From positions 1 to 64,000 of the forward strand of contig FTLJ01000163.1 in assembly GCA_900155495.1 (NCBI GenBank): a stretch of DNA of 64,000 bases, written 5' to 3'. This DNA is from Porogramme epimiltina. Its lineage: Eukaryota > Basidiomycota > Agaricomycetes > Polyporales > Polyporaceae. A program made the translations under genes and the position numbers. Positions 1 through 11,900 of the stretch are shown here, one piece after another. The stretch's first letter is position 1. Each line of letters opens with the position of its first letter. The notes under the pieces were generated by a model. It was not told the origin of the DNA and made no database searches. It was given only the letters and a program-made list of their open reading frames with translations.

Positions 1-359
1 CTTGGCTGTCCCTTGAATATAACCCATGGGGAAAGGTTATATAGCCACATTACATTTCACACACGACGAAAGGCATGTTACAGGAAAACTCTTATCTTGT
101 GTGGCCGGTCGAGCCAAAGGCGTGAGAAAAGTAGGATGTCGGTTGCCTGTCACATGCATTTCCTATCGACAAAAATGTTGATATGCCCGCCGTGATGATG
201 CGCCGCTCACTGACAAGCTCAAGCTCAAGAAATGACGCGTCGCGTCACGAACGCGGTGTGACGTGAGGGGGTTACGGTGATCCAGTCACGAGGACTCCTC
301 TCCGACCGATTCGGAGCCCGGGCCTCGGACGGTGTCGCGTTACAGCTCTTGTCCATCTC
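1..359. other. Left-edge intergenic region
   Basis: No convincing coding region is visible; the short open frame near the left end lacks any recognisable domain. Just upstream of the UPF0029 gene there is an ACGCGT box at 235-240 followed by CGCGTCACG, which may be part of that gene's promoter. This is a motif reading only. Confidence 0.4.
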
Positions 360-908
360 ATGCTACTGCAGCCACGCCGACTAGCAACTGCTCACCGGCA
401 CTTTCTCTCGCGTTGTCGCCATGTTGCAACAAGTGCCATTGTCTCCTCTGAATCTATCACCCAACTCAAGTCCACCTTTCAAGCCTACGCCGCGAAGCTT
501 CCGGCAGTTCATGAATCACATATTGCGTCACACATGAAATCGAATGTCCTCCCGCAACTCATCCAACGCATACACGAGACTGAACCACGAACTCGGCGCG
601 CTTCGCACGCCATGTACGCATGGAGGGTGCGCACTAGTCCGCCGTCCTCCGCCGTCTCCTCGACATTCCTATGCGGTTCGTCCAATGGTGGAGAGGCTGG
701 CGCGGGGGAACGCCTCGAAAGGTTGCTGGAGCTGGGCCGCTGCGAAGATTCTGTGGTCATTGTATTCCGATGGTACGGAGGAGTGAAGCTCGGCTCTGAC
801 CGGTGGAGGTGTATCTCCTCTGTTGCGAAGGATGCCCTGGAGCGCGGCGGTTTCCTCCCGGGAGGAAATGCACAAGGCGATGGAAGCAAAAAGAAACGGC
901 GGCGGTGA
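360..908 (+). CDS. UPF0029 / IMPACT N-terminal domain protein, probably mitochondrial
   Basis: Single-exon frame of 182 aa. Residues about 80-165 match the UPF0029 (IMPACT/YIH1 amino-terminal, bacterial YigZ) family: ASHAMYAWRV, then GGEAGAGERLERLLEL, then FRWYGGVKLGSDRW, which corresponds to the family's DDGE...GAG and SRWYGG..LG signatures. The usual DDGE appears here as NGGE and the usual SRWYGG as FRWYGG, so two conserved positions differ. The first ~45 residues are rich in Arg, His, Leu and Ser with almost no acidic residues, like a mitochondrial presequence. The C-terminus is Lys/Arg-rich (KKKRRR). There is no RWD domain as in full-length IMPACT/YIH1, so a Gcn2-regulator role should not be assumed. 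The biochemical function of stand-alone UPF0029 proteins is not settled. Start is the first in-frame ATG. Confidence 0.8.
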   Translation: MLLQPRRLATAHRHFLSRCRHVATSAIVSSESITQLKSTFQAYAAKLPAVHESHIASHMKSNVLPQLIQRIHETEPRTRRASHAMYAWRVRTSPPSSAVSSTFLCGSSNGGEAGAGERLERLLELGRCEDSVVIVFRWYGGVKLGSDRWRCISSVAKDALERGGFLPGGNAQGDGSKKKRRR

Positions 909-1407
909 CCACCTGAACGTACTGGTATGTACAGCTTGTTGTCCACTTTTTGCCAATGCCGACCTGGGACCAGATTTTGTGCTCAGAGTTATCTACTTCT
1001 ATGCGTCTCCGGGAACGGATCACGCCTTTTCAATTTCCAACCTCGCTCATACGCACCTAATTGGCGGTCTCATACGGCCGCGCCCACCCATTCGACGCCG
1101 GTTCGAATGTGACAAGCACTGCACTCCCTGAGGATCCTCCGCTACGGCGTTCCTTGATACGAAGTGCAAGATCCCCGGACCGCCCGGTTTGATGTGCACG
1201 AAAATCTCGCCCGGGCACACGGGGGACGGCTTCAGGTGCACCTCACCGGTTCCTCTTGTTCTAGCGAGAGTCTGACCTGCCGTCCACATCGCCTTCAAAC
1301 TTGCGCTTCAGTATAAATGTGCGCGACGGCGCATGGAAGGAACCTCATTGTGTCTCCCACTTTCCCCTTTCTCCTCAGCGTACACCTTTCATTTTCGTGC
1401 CTTTACG
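909..1407 (+). promoter_or_regulatory. Spacer and promoter of the first S28 peptidase gene (TATA box 1312-1318)
   Basis: No gene is seen here. A consensus TATAAAT lies at 1312-1318, about 90 bp before the ATG at 1408 and followed by a pyrimidine-rich leader, a typical core promoter layout for a strongly expressed fungal gene. Confidence 0.5.
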
Positions 1408-3524
1408 ATGGTGTTCGCAATCGCTTTGCTTTCGGCTCTTCTATTTACTCCCGTTGCTCTTGCTTCCCTATCGGTTGACTACGGCTGGGACCCAGTTCCT
1501 CACATTCCCTATATCGACGAGCCCGATGAGTCGAAGTCGGTTATCCACAAGACTACCCAACAGCAGCTTGCCTCGTATAAGACCACTTATTACTTCGATC
1601 AATTGGTCGACCACAACGACCCGAAGAAGGGCACATTCAAGCAGCGCTACTGGCACAGTTATGAGTTTTATGAACCAGGTATTCCCTTGTCCGCTCCTCC
1701 TTTGAATGTGACGAAAGCTCATGGCGGTGGTTCCAGGTGGCGCAATTATTCTATCCACTCCTGGGGAAGTCGACGCCTCAGGTACGCCCTCGTTTTCTAC
1801 TGCCGCCTTGGCGAAGTTATCCAACAGAAATACCCAGGTTTTACTGCATATCTTACGAACAAGACTATGAACGGCGCCATAGCCCAGGCCATGAACGGAT
1901 CCACAATCGTCCTAGAGCATCGCTTTTTTGGCGAATCGAACCCGTACCCCGACCTCTCCGTGAAGAGCCTTCAGGTGCACACGATTCAGCAGGCGATCAA
2001 CGACTTGGAGTACTTCGCAAAGAATGTCAAGCTCCCGATGCCCAACGGCGACAAGGTTCCCCCAGGGAAAGCTCCATGGATCCTTGTCGGGGGCAGCTAC
2101 TCGGGCGCGCTTACTGCCTACACCATGCACAAGTTCGTCCGCCAAGGCTCGTTGTCATTACCCGACTGACAATCAGCTCCTCGCACAGCAAGCCGGACCT
2201 TTTCCTCGCCGGATATGCCTCGTCGGCTGTAGTCCAGGCCATTGCGTGAGTCTTGGCGTGGTCATAATCGTTTACGTAGCTGATCGCATTCGCAGATCGT
2301 TCTGGGGCTACTTCGAGCTCATTCGCCAGAACATACCCGCCAACTGCTCGGCGGACATCGAAGCGGTGGTCAATCACATCGATTCCGTGCTCGGGACGGG
2401 TGACGAGTCCGCTATCCACGCAATGAAGTCGACCTTCGGACTCCAAGACATCGTTTATGTGGATGATTTCGCCGCAGCGAGTGCGTAATGCCTTCGTATC
2501 TAACGCCCTACGCGCTCACGGAGTGTCCCTCTTAGTGAAATATGTCTTCAATTGGTACCAGAATGACTATAAGACATTCGCACACTTCTGCGAGGCGCTG
2601 GAAGTCGACAACGGTCAGGTTGCTCCCAAGGAGGGGTGGGGTCTCGACCACACGATGAAGGCCTGGGGTAAATACTGGAATGAGACGTTCTATCCTATGG
2701 GTGCGTACCGAACAACTTGCGTAGGGAGATGCATTGACGCTGACGTCGTGCTGCTACAGTTTGCGGCACGCGTAACGCCGAGTGGGTGTTTCTGAGTTGC
2801 GATATTCTTTGCATATGCTCACACTCCCCCGCAGAACATGCTTAGGAGGCTCCCATAACCCACACCTGAGTCATTGGAACAACGTCAAAGCGCCGAACGC
2901 AGGCAGGGCTTGGAAATGGCTCCAGTACGTCACACAGCATGTGGTGGCTTTTCTCTTTGGTCTCATGCGGCCACCCGCAGGTGCAACGAGTTTGGGTTCT
3001 TCTCTGCGGGCGCACCCCAAGACCATCCCAGCCTTGTCTCCCGATTCCTCACTATCGAGCGGTCCGAGGTTGGTTTCGTGTCACCCTAGCCAAACGCACA
3101 TGCTGATGCTACACCTCCCTACAGCGCAGCTGCGACTACGACTTCCCAGGCGCCTTCCACGGCACGAAGCGGAAGAGTATCTTGAACGCGCTCGGCGTGA
3201 ACACCGCCTATGACGGGTGGGCCACGACCACCGAGCGCCTCATCTTCACGAACGGCCTCCGTACGTCCCCGCTCCTTTCCCTACCTTTCGTGTGTGCCGG
3301 CGGCTGATGCAAGGCGGCCCCCAGGTGACCCGTGGCGCGAGGCGACGGTAGGCGCGGATAACGTTAACCAGGCGCCGCAGGCGCTGCAGCACCGCGCGCT
3401 GCACGACGGTGGGCACTGCGCGGACCTCTTTGTCTCACACAGTGATCCGCACATGGAAGCGGTTCAGCAGAGCTCGCTCGAGGCCATGAGGGGCTGGTTC
3501 AAGGCGTGGAAGCCGACTGCGTGA
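1408..3524 (+). CDS. Serine peptidase family S28 (prolyl carboxypeptidase / dipeptidyl peptidase type), copy 1
   Basis: Eleven exons joined at GT-AG sites: 1408-1678, 1737-1781, 1838-2132, 2189-2245, 2296-2480, 2536-2700, 2760-2781, 2835-2924, 2981-3068, 3125-3260, 3325-3524; they total 1554 nt, giving 517 aa with no internal stop. The N-terminus (MVFAIALLSALLFTPVALA) is a signal peptide, so the enzyme is secreted. Family landmarks: YYFDQLVDH and F.QRYW near the start, the GGSYSGAL nucleophile-serine motif, the cysteine-bearing CNEFGFF block, DPW with the probable catalytic Asp, and a C-terminal His in HDGGHCADL. S28 enzymes cleave after proline; in wood-decay fungi they probably help digest extracellular protein. 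It forms a tandem pair with the next gene, with almost the same introns. Starting at 1408 puts the signal peptide at the N-terminus; the upstream in-frame ATG at 1333 would bury it. Confidence 0.93.
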
Positions 3525-5107
3525 GGGGGGTGTAGAGCAGCGATCGGTGGATGAGGGGGGGCATTGGACTGCTGTGCCTGTGCATATTGTAGTGTTCATA
3601 TTTACGGGATATAGGGGTAATGACATTCTATTCTGTAGTCGATCCTCAACGCGCCCGATTTCCGCGCATCCGTCGCCCCTCCTCCTTCCCCGGTCTTGAC
3701 ACCTCTAGCTCCAGCACTCGCCACATCCAGATTCCCCTCCATGGCTTCACCCGCATCCCTGCGATCGATGCGCATCACATTGTCCGGCGCGGGCGCTGCC
3801 GCTCAACGTCAGCCTGACACTGCGCCCAATCAAAGGCGAGTAGCAGGCTGCATTTGCACACCCCAGATTTGCATGCGGACGCCGCCAATCTAGTCTTGCA
3901 CGCGTGGGCGCTGGTGCTGTGGTATTCGATATACATATCCTGGGGAGGCAGCCAAGCCACCGCGCGTGGCTGCTGGGGTGGCGCCTGCATGGCACTCCAG
4001 CGAGCACTGGCAGCGGGTTCGTGCCAGGGTCTGTAAGCTCCTCGACAGCGGCCCCTACGGTCGAGCGTGTGGCTGCTGAACCAGACGTTTCGCTAGCACA
4101 CAAGGCGCAAGGGGACACTGTTTAGCCTTCTACCTCGCGTATATCCCAAAATGGTTTCTGTTATACGAGTGGAGTAACCTAGCACTATACTTCGGGGAAA
4201 GCTATGCGCGCCGGAATGATGGACGCCCCACCGCAGATCCGTGGACCGTAGCACAGGAGGCCCTCGCCACCACGACGCCCGGGCCCAGGGAAAGTGCCGG
4301 TGGCGGCTAGAGCTGGCAAACGTTGATATCAAGTACCGAAAATTAGCATGGGTTTCTTGAGCTTGGAGGAGGACCGACGAGTGAGAGTCTACTTCAACAA
4401 CTTGAAGCGCATGCGCCCACAGCAACTTCAAGGCGGTTGCGTCGGACTTCGGGTGTGCCAAGCCTCTCTCTGCACGATTGATTGGCGAACTTGCTGTGCG
4501 GTCGGCGCCTCGCGCCCATGGCGGCGTGCACGGGCGCTGCTGTTTTCGCCTCCGATCCAGACTTCCGCTGCCGCCACCTTGTACAGCCCGTTGTGCGCTG
4601 GCCGCCGCCCTATTTGCGACCACGGGTGGGAAAATCACCAGTTCTCCTATATGTCTCTACTCTGCGACTTATGTACTGTATGTGGGTGAAAGCGTTAACA
4701 TTCAGTGCCAACAGTGTAGGTATGGCATTTGATATCACTACGCATCTGCCAGAAGCTGCGCTTGTTTCTAACTAGTATTTATCTTGCAGGACACAGTAAA
4801 GCGGCCATCTGTAGTCCGAAGGGCAACGGCGCGGTGTCGCTAGTGTAATTCGATCCGATGCGCTGCATCGCTTGTAGTCGGCGGCGTCGTCGGGGCCTCG
4901 CACAACGGGCCATCGCCTCGCGTCCTCCACCCCTGGCGCACAGGAACGTGCCAAATTCCAATCAATCGACACGACGTACGTATATATCATCCCTCGACGT
5001 GTCTGCTTCGCTCTACCCACTTCCCCTTCCCCTTTCAGCTTTCCTGTTCGGCGCCCCTCCTTTGCGCGCCGACCTTTATTTTTTCACTTTTATTCTTACG
5101 TGCCGCG
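3525..5107. other. Spacer between the S28 pair (TATA-like 4981-4988)
   Basis: About 1.6 kb without a gene I can support. Several frames of 60-180 codons occur, including one of 181 codons on the minus strand at 4093-4638, but none shows a domain, plausible splice structure or coding bias. A TATATATC run at 4981-4988, about 125 bp before the ATG at 5108, with a CT-rich leader, probably serves the downstream S28 gene. Confidence 0.5.
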
Positions 5108-7247
5108 ATGCTGTCGGCGAAGCTACTGCTCCCATGCCTTCTTCTCTTTTCTTCCGTTGTCGCACTCCCGTCCGGCAAGAACACTAACACTAAAGGCAAC
5201 AAGAACACCCAGAGCCGTCGCAAACATGGCATGAAGGAACTGAATGCCGACCCGGACGACAACATTTCTGTTTTCCACACGTCTTCCCAGCAGCAGCTTG
5301 ACTCATACAATCAAGTCTACTACTTCGACCAACTCATTGACCACAATGAACCCAGCAAGGGTACCTTTAAGCAGCGTTATTGGCATAATTGGGAATACTA
5401 CGAGAAGGGTATGTTTCGTTTTGTGATTCGCTCCCGCAATCCCTAACCTCGGCAAACAGGCGGCCCTATCGTCCTCATGACACCCGGAGAGCAGTCAGCA
5501 GATGGCTTCTCGGGCTTCCTCACACCGGCTGCGATCCCGGGAGAGCTCTCCAAGAGGCTGAACGGTTCATCCATTGTCCTGGAACACCGATTCTTCGGGA
5601 AGTCCAACCCCTACAACAACCTCACGGTCGAGTCTCTCCAAGTGCACACTATTCAGCAGGCGATCGACGACCTCGACTACTTCGCGAAGAACGTCAAGCT
5701 TCCCCAGCCCGATGGCGATAGCGTCGCGCCGGGGAAGGCGCCGTGGATCTTCGTCGGTGGCAGCTACCCCGGAGCGCTCGTGAGCTACGCGATGTACAAG
5801 TGCGTGGGCGCATCCTCCCCGCATCAAATTTCCGTACTTATCGTAACTCCCCGTCGCACAACAGCAAGCCGGATCTGTTCTGGGCCGGCTGGTCATCCTC
5901 CGGTGTTGTGCAGTCCATCGCGTGCGTTCGCTCTCCTAAAAATTCCTCTCAGAGTCGTCCTGACGTCTTTCGGCGCCATCTTACAGTGATTTCTGGGGCT
6001 ACTTCGAGATCATCCGCCAGAGCATCCCCCAGAACTGCTCCTCCGATATCGTCTCCGCCATTAACTACATCGACTCCGTGTTCGAGTCCGGGGATGATAA
6101 GGCAATCTGGGCAATTAAGCAAAACTTCGGCCTTGGCGACATTGAATTCGCCGATGACTTCGCTGCTGCGCGTACGTGCTCCCGTTTTCCGGGCTCTCAC
6201 CCTTCCGACGACGCTCATTTGTGTTGTTTCACGTCATCAGTGTTCCAATATGGTGGCCTCTACGACTGGCAGGAGGAGACTGAGCCGGCATTTGCGTTCT
6301 GTGACGTTCTCGAGGTCGATGGCAACAAAGTTGCACCAGCATCCGGCTGGGGTCTCCACCACACGCTCCAGGTCTGGGGAAAGTACTGGAATGAGACGCT
6401 CTTCGAATCAGGTACCGGACTCTGACTTCTCTCTCCGAGTGAGGAAGCTAACGGGAGTGTTGTACAGTTTGCGGCAACTCGACCACTGCCAAGTAAGTTT
6501 TCCAATATACATCGGCGCGAAGTCAACTTGGGCTCATCGTCAATCATAGTGACTGCTTGGGCCAACTGCACAACGCGAACCTCCGGTGGAACGATCCTGC
6601 GCTCGACGATGGTCGGTCCTGGGAGTGGATGGTGTACGCGGTTTTGCACTTTTTGCCTGATTTGAAGCATTCTAACCCCACGAATAGCTGCAACGAGTTC
6701 GGCTTCTTCATGACCGGCGCCCCGATGGACAAGCCTTCGCTCGTCTCCAGGGCCTACGACGTCGCGACGCTCGAGGTACGCTGTGCAGTTGGGCTGTCCT
6801 CACATCCTTCCGGCTGACACATTTTCCTTGCCCAGCGCACTTGCGGATTCCGGTTCCCAGGAGCTTTCAACGGCGTGAGGGGTAGTAGCGTCCTGCACTC
6901 CCTCGGCGTCAACACCGCTTATGGCGGGTGGAACGTCACCACCGAGCGAGTCGTCTTCGTCAACGGCAAGAGTACGTCCCTGTCCCTCACTTTCTCCCCC
7001 CGCCCGTCGCGGATCTAACGCTTTATCTTTCTGTGCAGTCGACCCGTGGCGCGAGACGACGATGGGCGCGGACGGCGCGAACCCGTCCTGGAACTCTGCG
7101 CTGCAGCCGCACCTCATGCACGAGGCGGGGCACGTCGCGGACCTGTACCTCAGCTCCGGCAACACGCCCACGATGAAGAAGGTCCAGCAGGCGGGCATTG
7201 AGGCTGTCGTAGGGTGGATGGCGGAGTGGAAGCCGACGGCCAGCTGA
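5108..7247 (+). CDS. Serine peptidase family S28, copy 2 (tandem paralogue)
   Basis: Ten exons: 5108-5408, 5460-5799, 5865-5921, 5987-6171, 6241-6411, 6468-6492, 6550-6633, 6688-6775, 6836-6971, 7039-7247; total 1596 nt and 531 aa. The signal peptide is MLSAKLLLPCLLLFSSVVALP, followed by a short Lys/Asn/Thr-rich pro-segment. Motifs match copy 1: YYFDQLIDH, TPGEQSADGF, nucleophile GGSYPGAL, CNEFGFFMTGAP, DPWRETTMGAD and the catalytic-His region MHEAGHVADL. Every intron corresponds in position and phase to one in copy 1; exons of 57, 185, 88 and 136 nt have identical length in both. Copy 1 has one additional intron (1782-1837) where this gene is continuous. The pair clearly arose by tandem duplication. 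Predicted secreted prolyl-type aminopeptidase or carboxypeptidase; exact specificity cannot be read from the sequence. Confidence 0.94.
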
Positions 7248-7726
7248 GCGTCCCCTAATGGCAGCTTGCGTCGCGTCGTGCGTTGCTTGTGTATCCACTA
7301 GGACTTTACGCCCGCCTGTGAGGACGTGACAATGCGGACGAGGACTTTATAGGCTATTGTATCTAATTTCGGTAATGGACAACATTAAGTTTTCCTTTTT
7401 GTTCGCAGAGGACGCTGAGTCGCCTCAGCCACTCCCGTGCATCGTCACGCTCGACATCCTGCTTGGGAGAGAAATATGAAGCACGGATAGGTTGATTGGA
7501 AGGTCGGCTCTAGTATCATTAACTAGAAATGTCGTGAGTAGGGGAGGTGTCGCATATGTAGAAGATAAAGTACAAACTGATTCGCTCTAGTCTACACGAC
7601 AAGGATGCCGGGAGTCGCAAGCAATAAGGAGGAATAAAGATGACAAAAGAATCCGAGGAGATGCAAACGACCGTATAAGAGGATCCAGGAGCCCACGAAA
7701 ACCAGCACATACTCTACATCATCAAT
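7248..7726. other. Intergenic region between convergent genes
   Basis: The S28 gene (+) and the RdRP gene (-) converge here. The region presumably holds both 3' ends. I see no separate gene. Confidence 0.4.
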
Positions 7727-8904
7727 CTAAAGTACACTCACGGGAACCCAGCGTAGCGGGCTCCCATCTTTGCGCTCCGTCACGACGACCGCGCATCCGC
7801 GGCACGTGTACTTCCGATGCGTCCCGCTGGCCCATATTTTCCAGTTATGGGCTGCGGCCGTGCTGCAGCGCGGGACGTCCAGTGTCGCTACGGGCACGCC
7901 CGGCTTCGGGTTGTTCGACGCTAGGAGCCAGTCATCTCGCAACGCAGCTGGGGAAGATGTGAGCGTGTCCGCGTACACGCGGCTCTGAGGGGTGGTGGCT
8001 GCTACGACTTCCGAGGGCTTGGGGGAGGCGGCGGCGGCGGCAGATGCGCGGCGTGTGCTACTGGAGGTCTGGCGACGGAGGCTGCCAATGGGGCTTGAAA
8101 CATCCCCACCAGCGTGGGAGGGGAGGCGACGCAGCGTTTGGAAGCCCGCGAGGTCGGATACGCGAGGTAAGGAGATATGAGAACCGGGGCGCGTAGTGGT
8201 GGGCGGGGTTGGGGAAAAAGACTCGTCGGCGCTCTCGTACATTGTCGCAGTGTCGGTGTCGGAAGGAGCTGAGCCCTCGAGAGTGGTGGACAGCGCCTCG
8301 AGGGCATCTCGGGTGAGAGGCTCGTATGTGAGATCAGGGTCTGGAAGGGCCGAGGAGGTGGAAGCTATTCGTCGCTCATTGATGACGACTTTATCGATGA
8401 CCCAGTATCCGCCCGCCTTCTTCTCGTGGACCTCCACGCAACACGCGACGCACAGATATTGCCTCCAGTGACGATTCGCTTGAATGCCCCAATCGTGCTC
8501 TTGGCCGGAGGTGCAGGCGCTAGTGTACTGCGTTGGGGCTCGAGGTTTAGGATGAGATTCCACCGAGACCTTGGGAGGAGGGTCGGGGGAGGGAGCACGT
8601 GCATGTTCTTCAGCACACTGCGATCGTTTTGGAGTGGCCGTAACGATAGGACCGTGACAAGAAGCACGGGATATGCGACGGCATAAGGGTTCTTGGGCGG
8701 GTTTCACCTCCGGCATCGAATCGACGTCCATGGCGGAGTCTGAGTCTGCTTGATCGTCCGCCGGTTCGGTGGGCTCATACCCATCGATCAACGTTGTCTG
8801 CGAGTCCATTCGGCCCAAAGAAGGCACGATGGGTCGAGCCTTCTTGGTTGGTGGAGGGCTGGCTGCCCCGACGAACATGGGTGGTCGATTTCCATTGGTG
8901 CGCC
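7727..8904 (-). other. C-terminal tail exon of the RdRP gene with two CxxC repeats
   Basis: Last exon of the gene above. It is Pro/Ser/Thr-rich and acidic in parts (ADDQADSDSAMDVDSMPE), with two related ~38-residue blocks. Block 1 reads HDWGIQANRHWRQYLCVACC...GGYWV; block 2, at the very C-terminus, reads HNWKIWASGTHRKYTCRGCA...RWVPVSVL. Both share H-[DN]-W, R-[QK]-Y-x-C-x-x-C, V-x-E-(K/R)-K and a closing W-V. Four cysteines in two CxxC knuckles suggest one shared or two small zinc ribbons, but that is inference. No ATG lies near the exon start (the first in-frame Met is ~8 residues in), which supports reading it as part of the RdRP, although a separate gene cannot be excluded. Confidence 0.6.
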
Positions 8905-11900
8905 CTGAAACCTTCGATGAAGCGTATCGGTGGTCCACACAAGAAAACCGCACTCACAAGCCTTCATTTCGTTCAGGTATCGTTCACCGAGCCATGCGAA
9001 CGATGGTTTGTTGTTGAAATAGCCGTAATAATACCTGAGAGTGTGTCGCCTTAGTATATTTAAGTACAGAGCAGAGCCGTCGCATTGAACGAACCACGCC
9101 GATGCTCGTACACGCTCCTCGTTCTGTACTTTCCTATCGCCGCCTATGATGACCCCGAGTGACAAAGATCAATCACAGACCCATCGTATCTGGCAGGAAA
9201 AGACTCCCAACCTCCGAAATAACGATCCTGGAATTCCTGTTTAACTTGGTCTGCGTGGCCCGGAGAGCTATTGTCGAACTTCGACGATGATCCAAAATCA
9301 CCTGTGTAGAGCATTAGAGATATATCATAGGGTATAGCTTACGCTACGCTCACCTGCGTCCTTATCGGCACTGATTGCACGAGAAAGAGCCTGGTTGTAA
9401 CGCTGCATAACGGAGGGAGCTTCGGTAGTGTATTGCGCCCATCGTTGAGGGTCTTCCTTTCGTAGAATCAGGTCCAGATCGCATTTGGTGCCATCCAAAG
9501 GAACAGGTCTCTCATTATCGTTCTGGGGAATCATGTCGCGCAAGTGTTGTATTGGGCTTTGAAAATTGTCCAGGCTGCGGGTCGAGTACTGCTGCTGGAG
9601 TGCCTTGAACTGGCGATCCAGTCTAGTGAAGTCTTCACCCGTTTTCATGATATCCTATACAACCCGCGTTGGTCAATACGGATAGAGTAATCATGATTAT
9701 GAGATGCCTACCAAAGCGGATTCAATCAGCGGAACGAGTCCCAGAGGGTATGGGGCGTTCGCGAGCTGCGGCGTCTGGTCCGCCTGCTTCGTCCATTCGT
9801 TTGACATCATGCCTAGTAAACGGCTGTACTTGAGCTGCATAAACGTCTGCACAGCAGCACCCGGCATGGCAGACATGTCTCGATTCGTTAATGCGTTATT
9901 CCTGGTTGAGGAAGCACGGCTAAGAGGTTTAGCCTCACACGCGGGAATCAAAGACGGGTCCCAGGCAACAAAGTACAGGTCACCGTCAAGATCACCGGAC
10001 GCGATGGTGTCTGGAACGGAATGTTGAGCTTTGGCCGAGAAAACAATGCAATTTCGATGATGTCGCAGTTCTGGCCGATCAACAGCACGCAACTTGCGGA
10101 TATCTGGAGGAAGTCTCAGATGTTGAATAGACGCTCTCTGGATGCAACTCGCCTCCTGGATGATAACACGGGTTCCTGGGAGGGTGATTCAGCGAATGGG
10201 TGCTTTGGTGGAGCAATTTTATACATACCTGCCAACAATGACGTCACGAACAAGGACGCCGCATCGGCTCGGGAGGTTAATGAACACCTCGTTAGGGCCT
10301 AAGATACCGTATTCATCGACTACGCCAAACAAATAGCAGGAGTCAGAGATCCGGAGGGACATCTTCGCCCGCAGGCTCTCATATTGACGCCTCTGGAATC
10401 TTAGCAATGCCTGCCTGACTTGCGGCTCCGAAAGATCATGCTGTGCCAGAAGCATAGAGTATACTGGGGAAGGCGCGGAATGAGTTTGATGTTCTTGAAT
10501 AGGATCGTGCCGACAAGATACTCACAGCTCTGAGCATAGTCGTTATCCGCGGCGGCGTCCAGCTCGCCTTTGACGTACATGAACGCTATCTCTCTGTTGG
10601 TGGTGATGCTGCCGATCAGGTCCAGCTGGTCCTGCACGAGGCGTTCGAACACCGCGATCGGGATCTGCAGCGTCAGAAGCAGCGCTAACAGTTGGACATT
10701 CAGACGCGCTGGAGCCGGAGGAAAGTTGCAGTTGTTCAACTCAAGGCATGTGGGGCCCCCGTCGTATTTGTGCATAGATTGACGGTATGCGATCATAGGC
10801 ATCTCCCTTCGGGCTCTGGAGACATGAGGGCGGCAAACGTTGTCGAATTTCTCATCAGGATATCTGACGAGAAGCCCCTTTATACCCCCTCGACGGATTT
10901 GGAAGACTGAACGTCGCGCGTTAAAACAGACCCCTGAGTGAAGAAACTAAGTTTATTCCTCACCTGTGGTGTCCGGTGGCAAACCGTGACGGGAGCACAC
11001 CTGAGCAGCAAAAGAGTCACGGATCATGCCGCATCCGTCGCTGTGAAGGGACCCATCTGGCGCTGTGAGGTCGGGGATACGGAGAGCGAGTCCGTGTGGA
11101 ACCTAAAGCCTTGCTGTGAGTGCATGGCCACCCCTAAGTGAATGAAAGAAGTACATCAAGTGACTGCACCGTGGAGGAGAAGGACAGCCCAAGACGCGCG
11201 GAATACTTCCCGTATCCGTCCTTCAGGTACACAGAGGGAAGATCTCCAAAGCAAGATAGGATGCGGTCGACAGTCCACTCATTATCTTCGCGGAAGAACA
11301 TGAGCTTCCCCTCCTTGACTTGTGATTCAGTGTAGCCGAGGAAGCGGTATCTACGGAGGAGCCGGACATTAGCACGGCATGCTCCTTATAGGTTCGTGAC
11401 GGTAGACTCACGGGACGCCATCGACGGGAACACCCTCACGGATCCACTGCACTAGACTCTCGCGAAGCTTGTAATCGTTCGCCTTCTTGCTCACAGACAC
11501 CAACAAGAAACGCGTCGAGTCTCCTACGAGACGCGTTGCGCGTGAAGACGGTTGGGGTTGAAGCTTGAATTCTTCGAAGGAGGTTCCGTCGCGAGTAACA
11601 GCAGTATAAATAGTGTCATAATTCTTCGTTATCATGTGCGAGTCGTGGGTAGCTAGCGGGATATATGGATGGTGGTACACCTCGGAGAAGGGAGTGAGGG
11701 GATGAGAGCAAGTCCGAGGGAGGACAAAGGGTGTGCTACGGTACCCAAGATCAACAATGGCTGACATAATGTCTCGAGACTCGCGACAAAGTTGCCACTT
11801 GATAGCATAGTTGTAGCCGTGGGAATACGTTGTGGGGAGCCCCCCATAGCCCCCATATCTTGAAGGCCGTGCTCGTTGTCGTAACTGTGCTCTATCCTGT

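Noticed and set aside
1090..1125. GGTTCGAAT motif as a possible tRNA T-arm
   Set aside because: The flanking five bases do not pair and no acceptor stem, D-arm or anticodon arm surrounds it.
2782..2834. Apparent frame break in S28 copy 1 near VCGT
   Set aside because: An exon end at 2781 and acceptor at 2834 restore the frame (VCGTRNAETCLGG), so the gene is not a pseudogene.
4093..4638. 181-codon minus-strand frame
   Set aside because: Arg/Ser/Pro/Ala-rich with no domain, no signal peptide, no splice support; typical of a GC-rich random frame.
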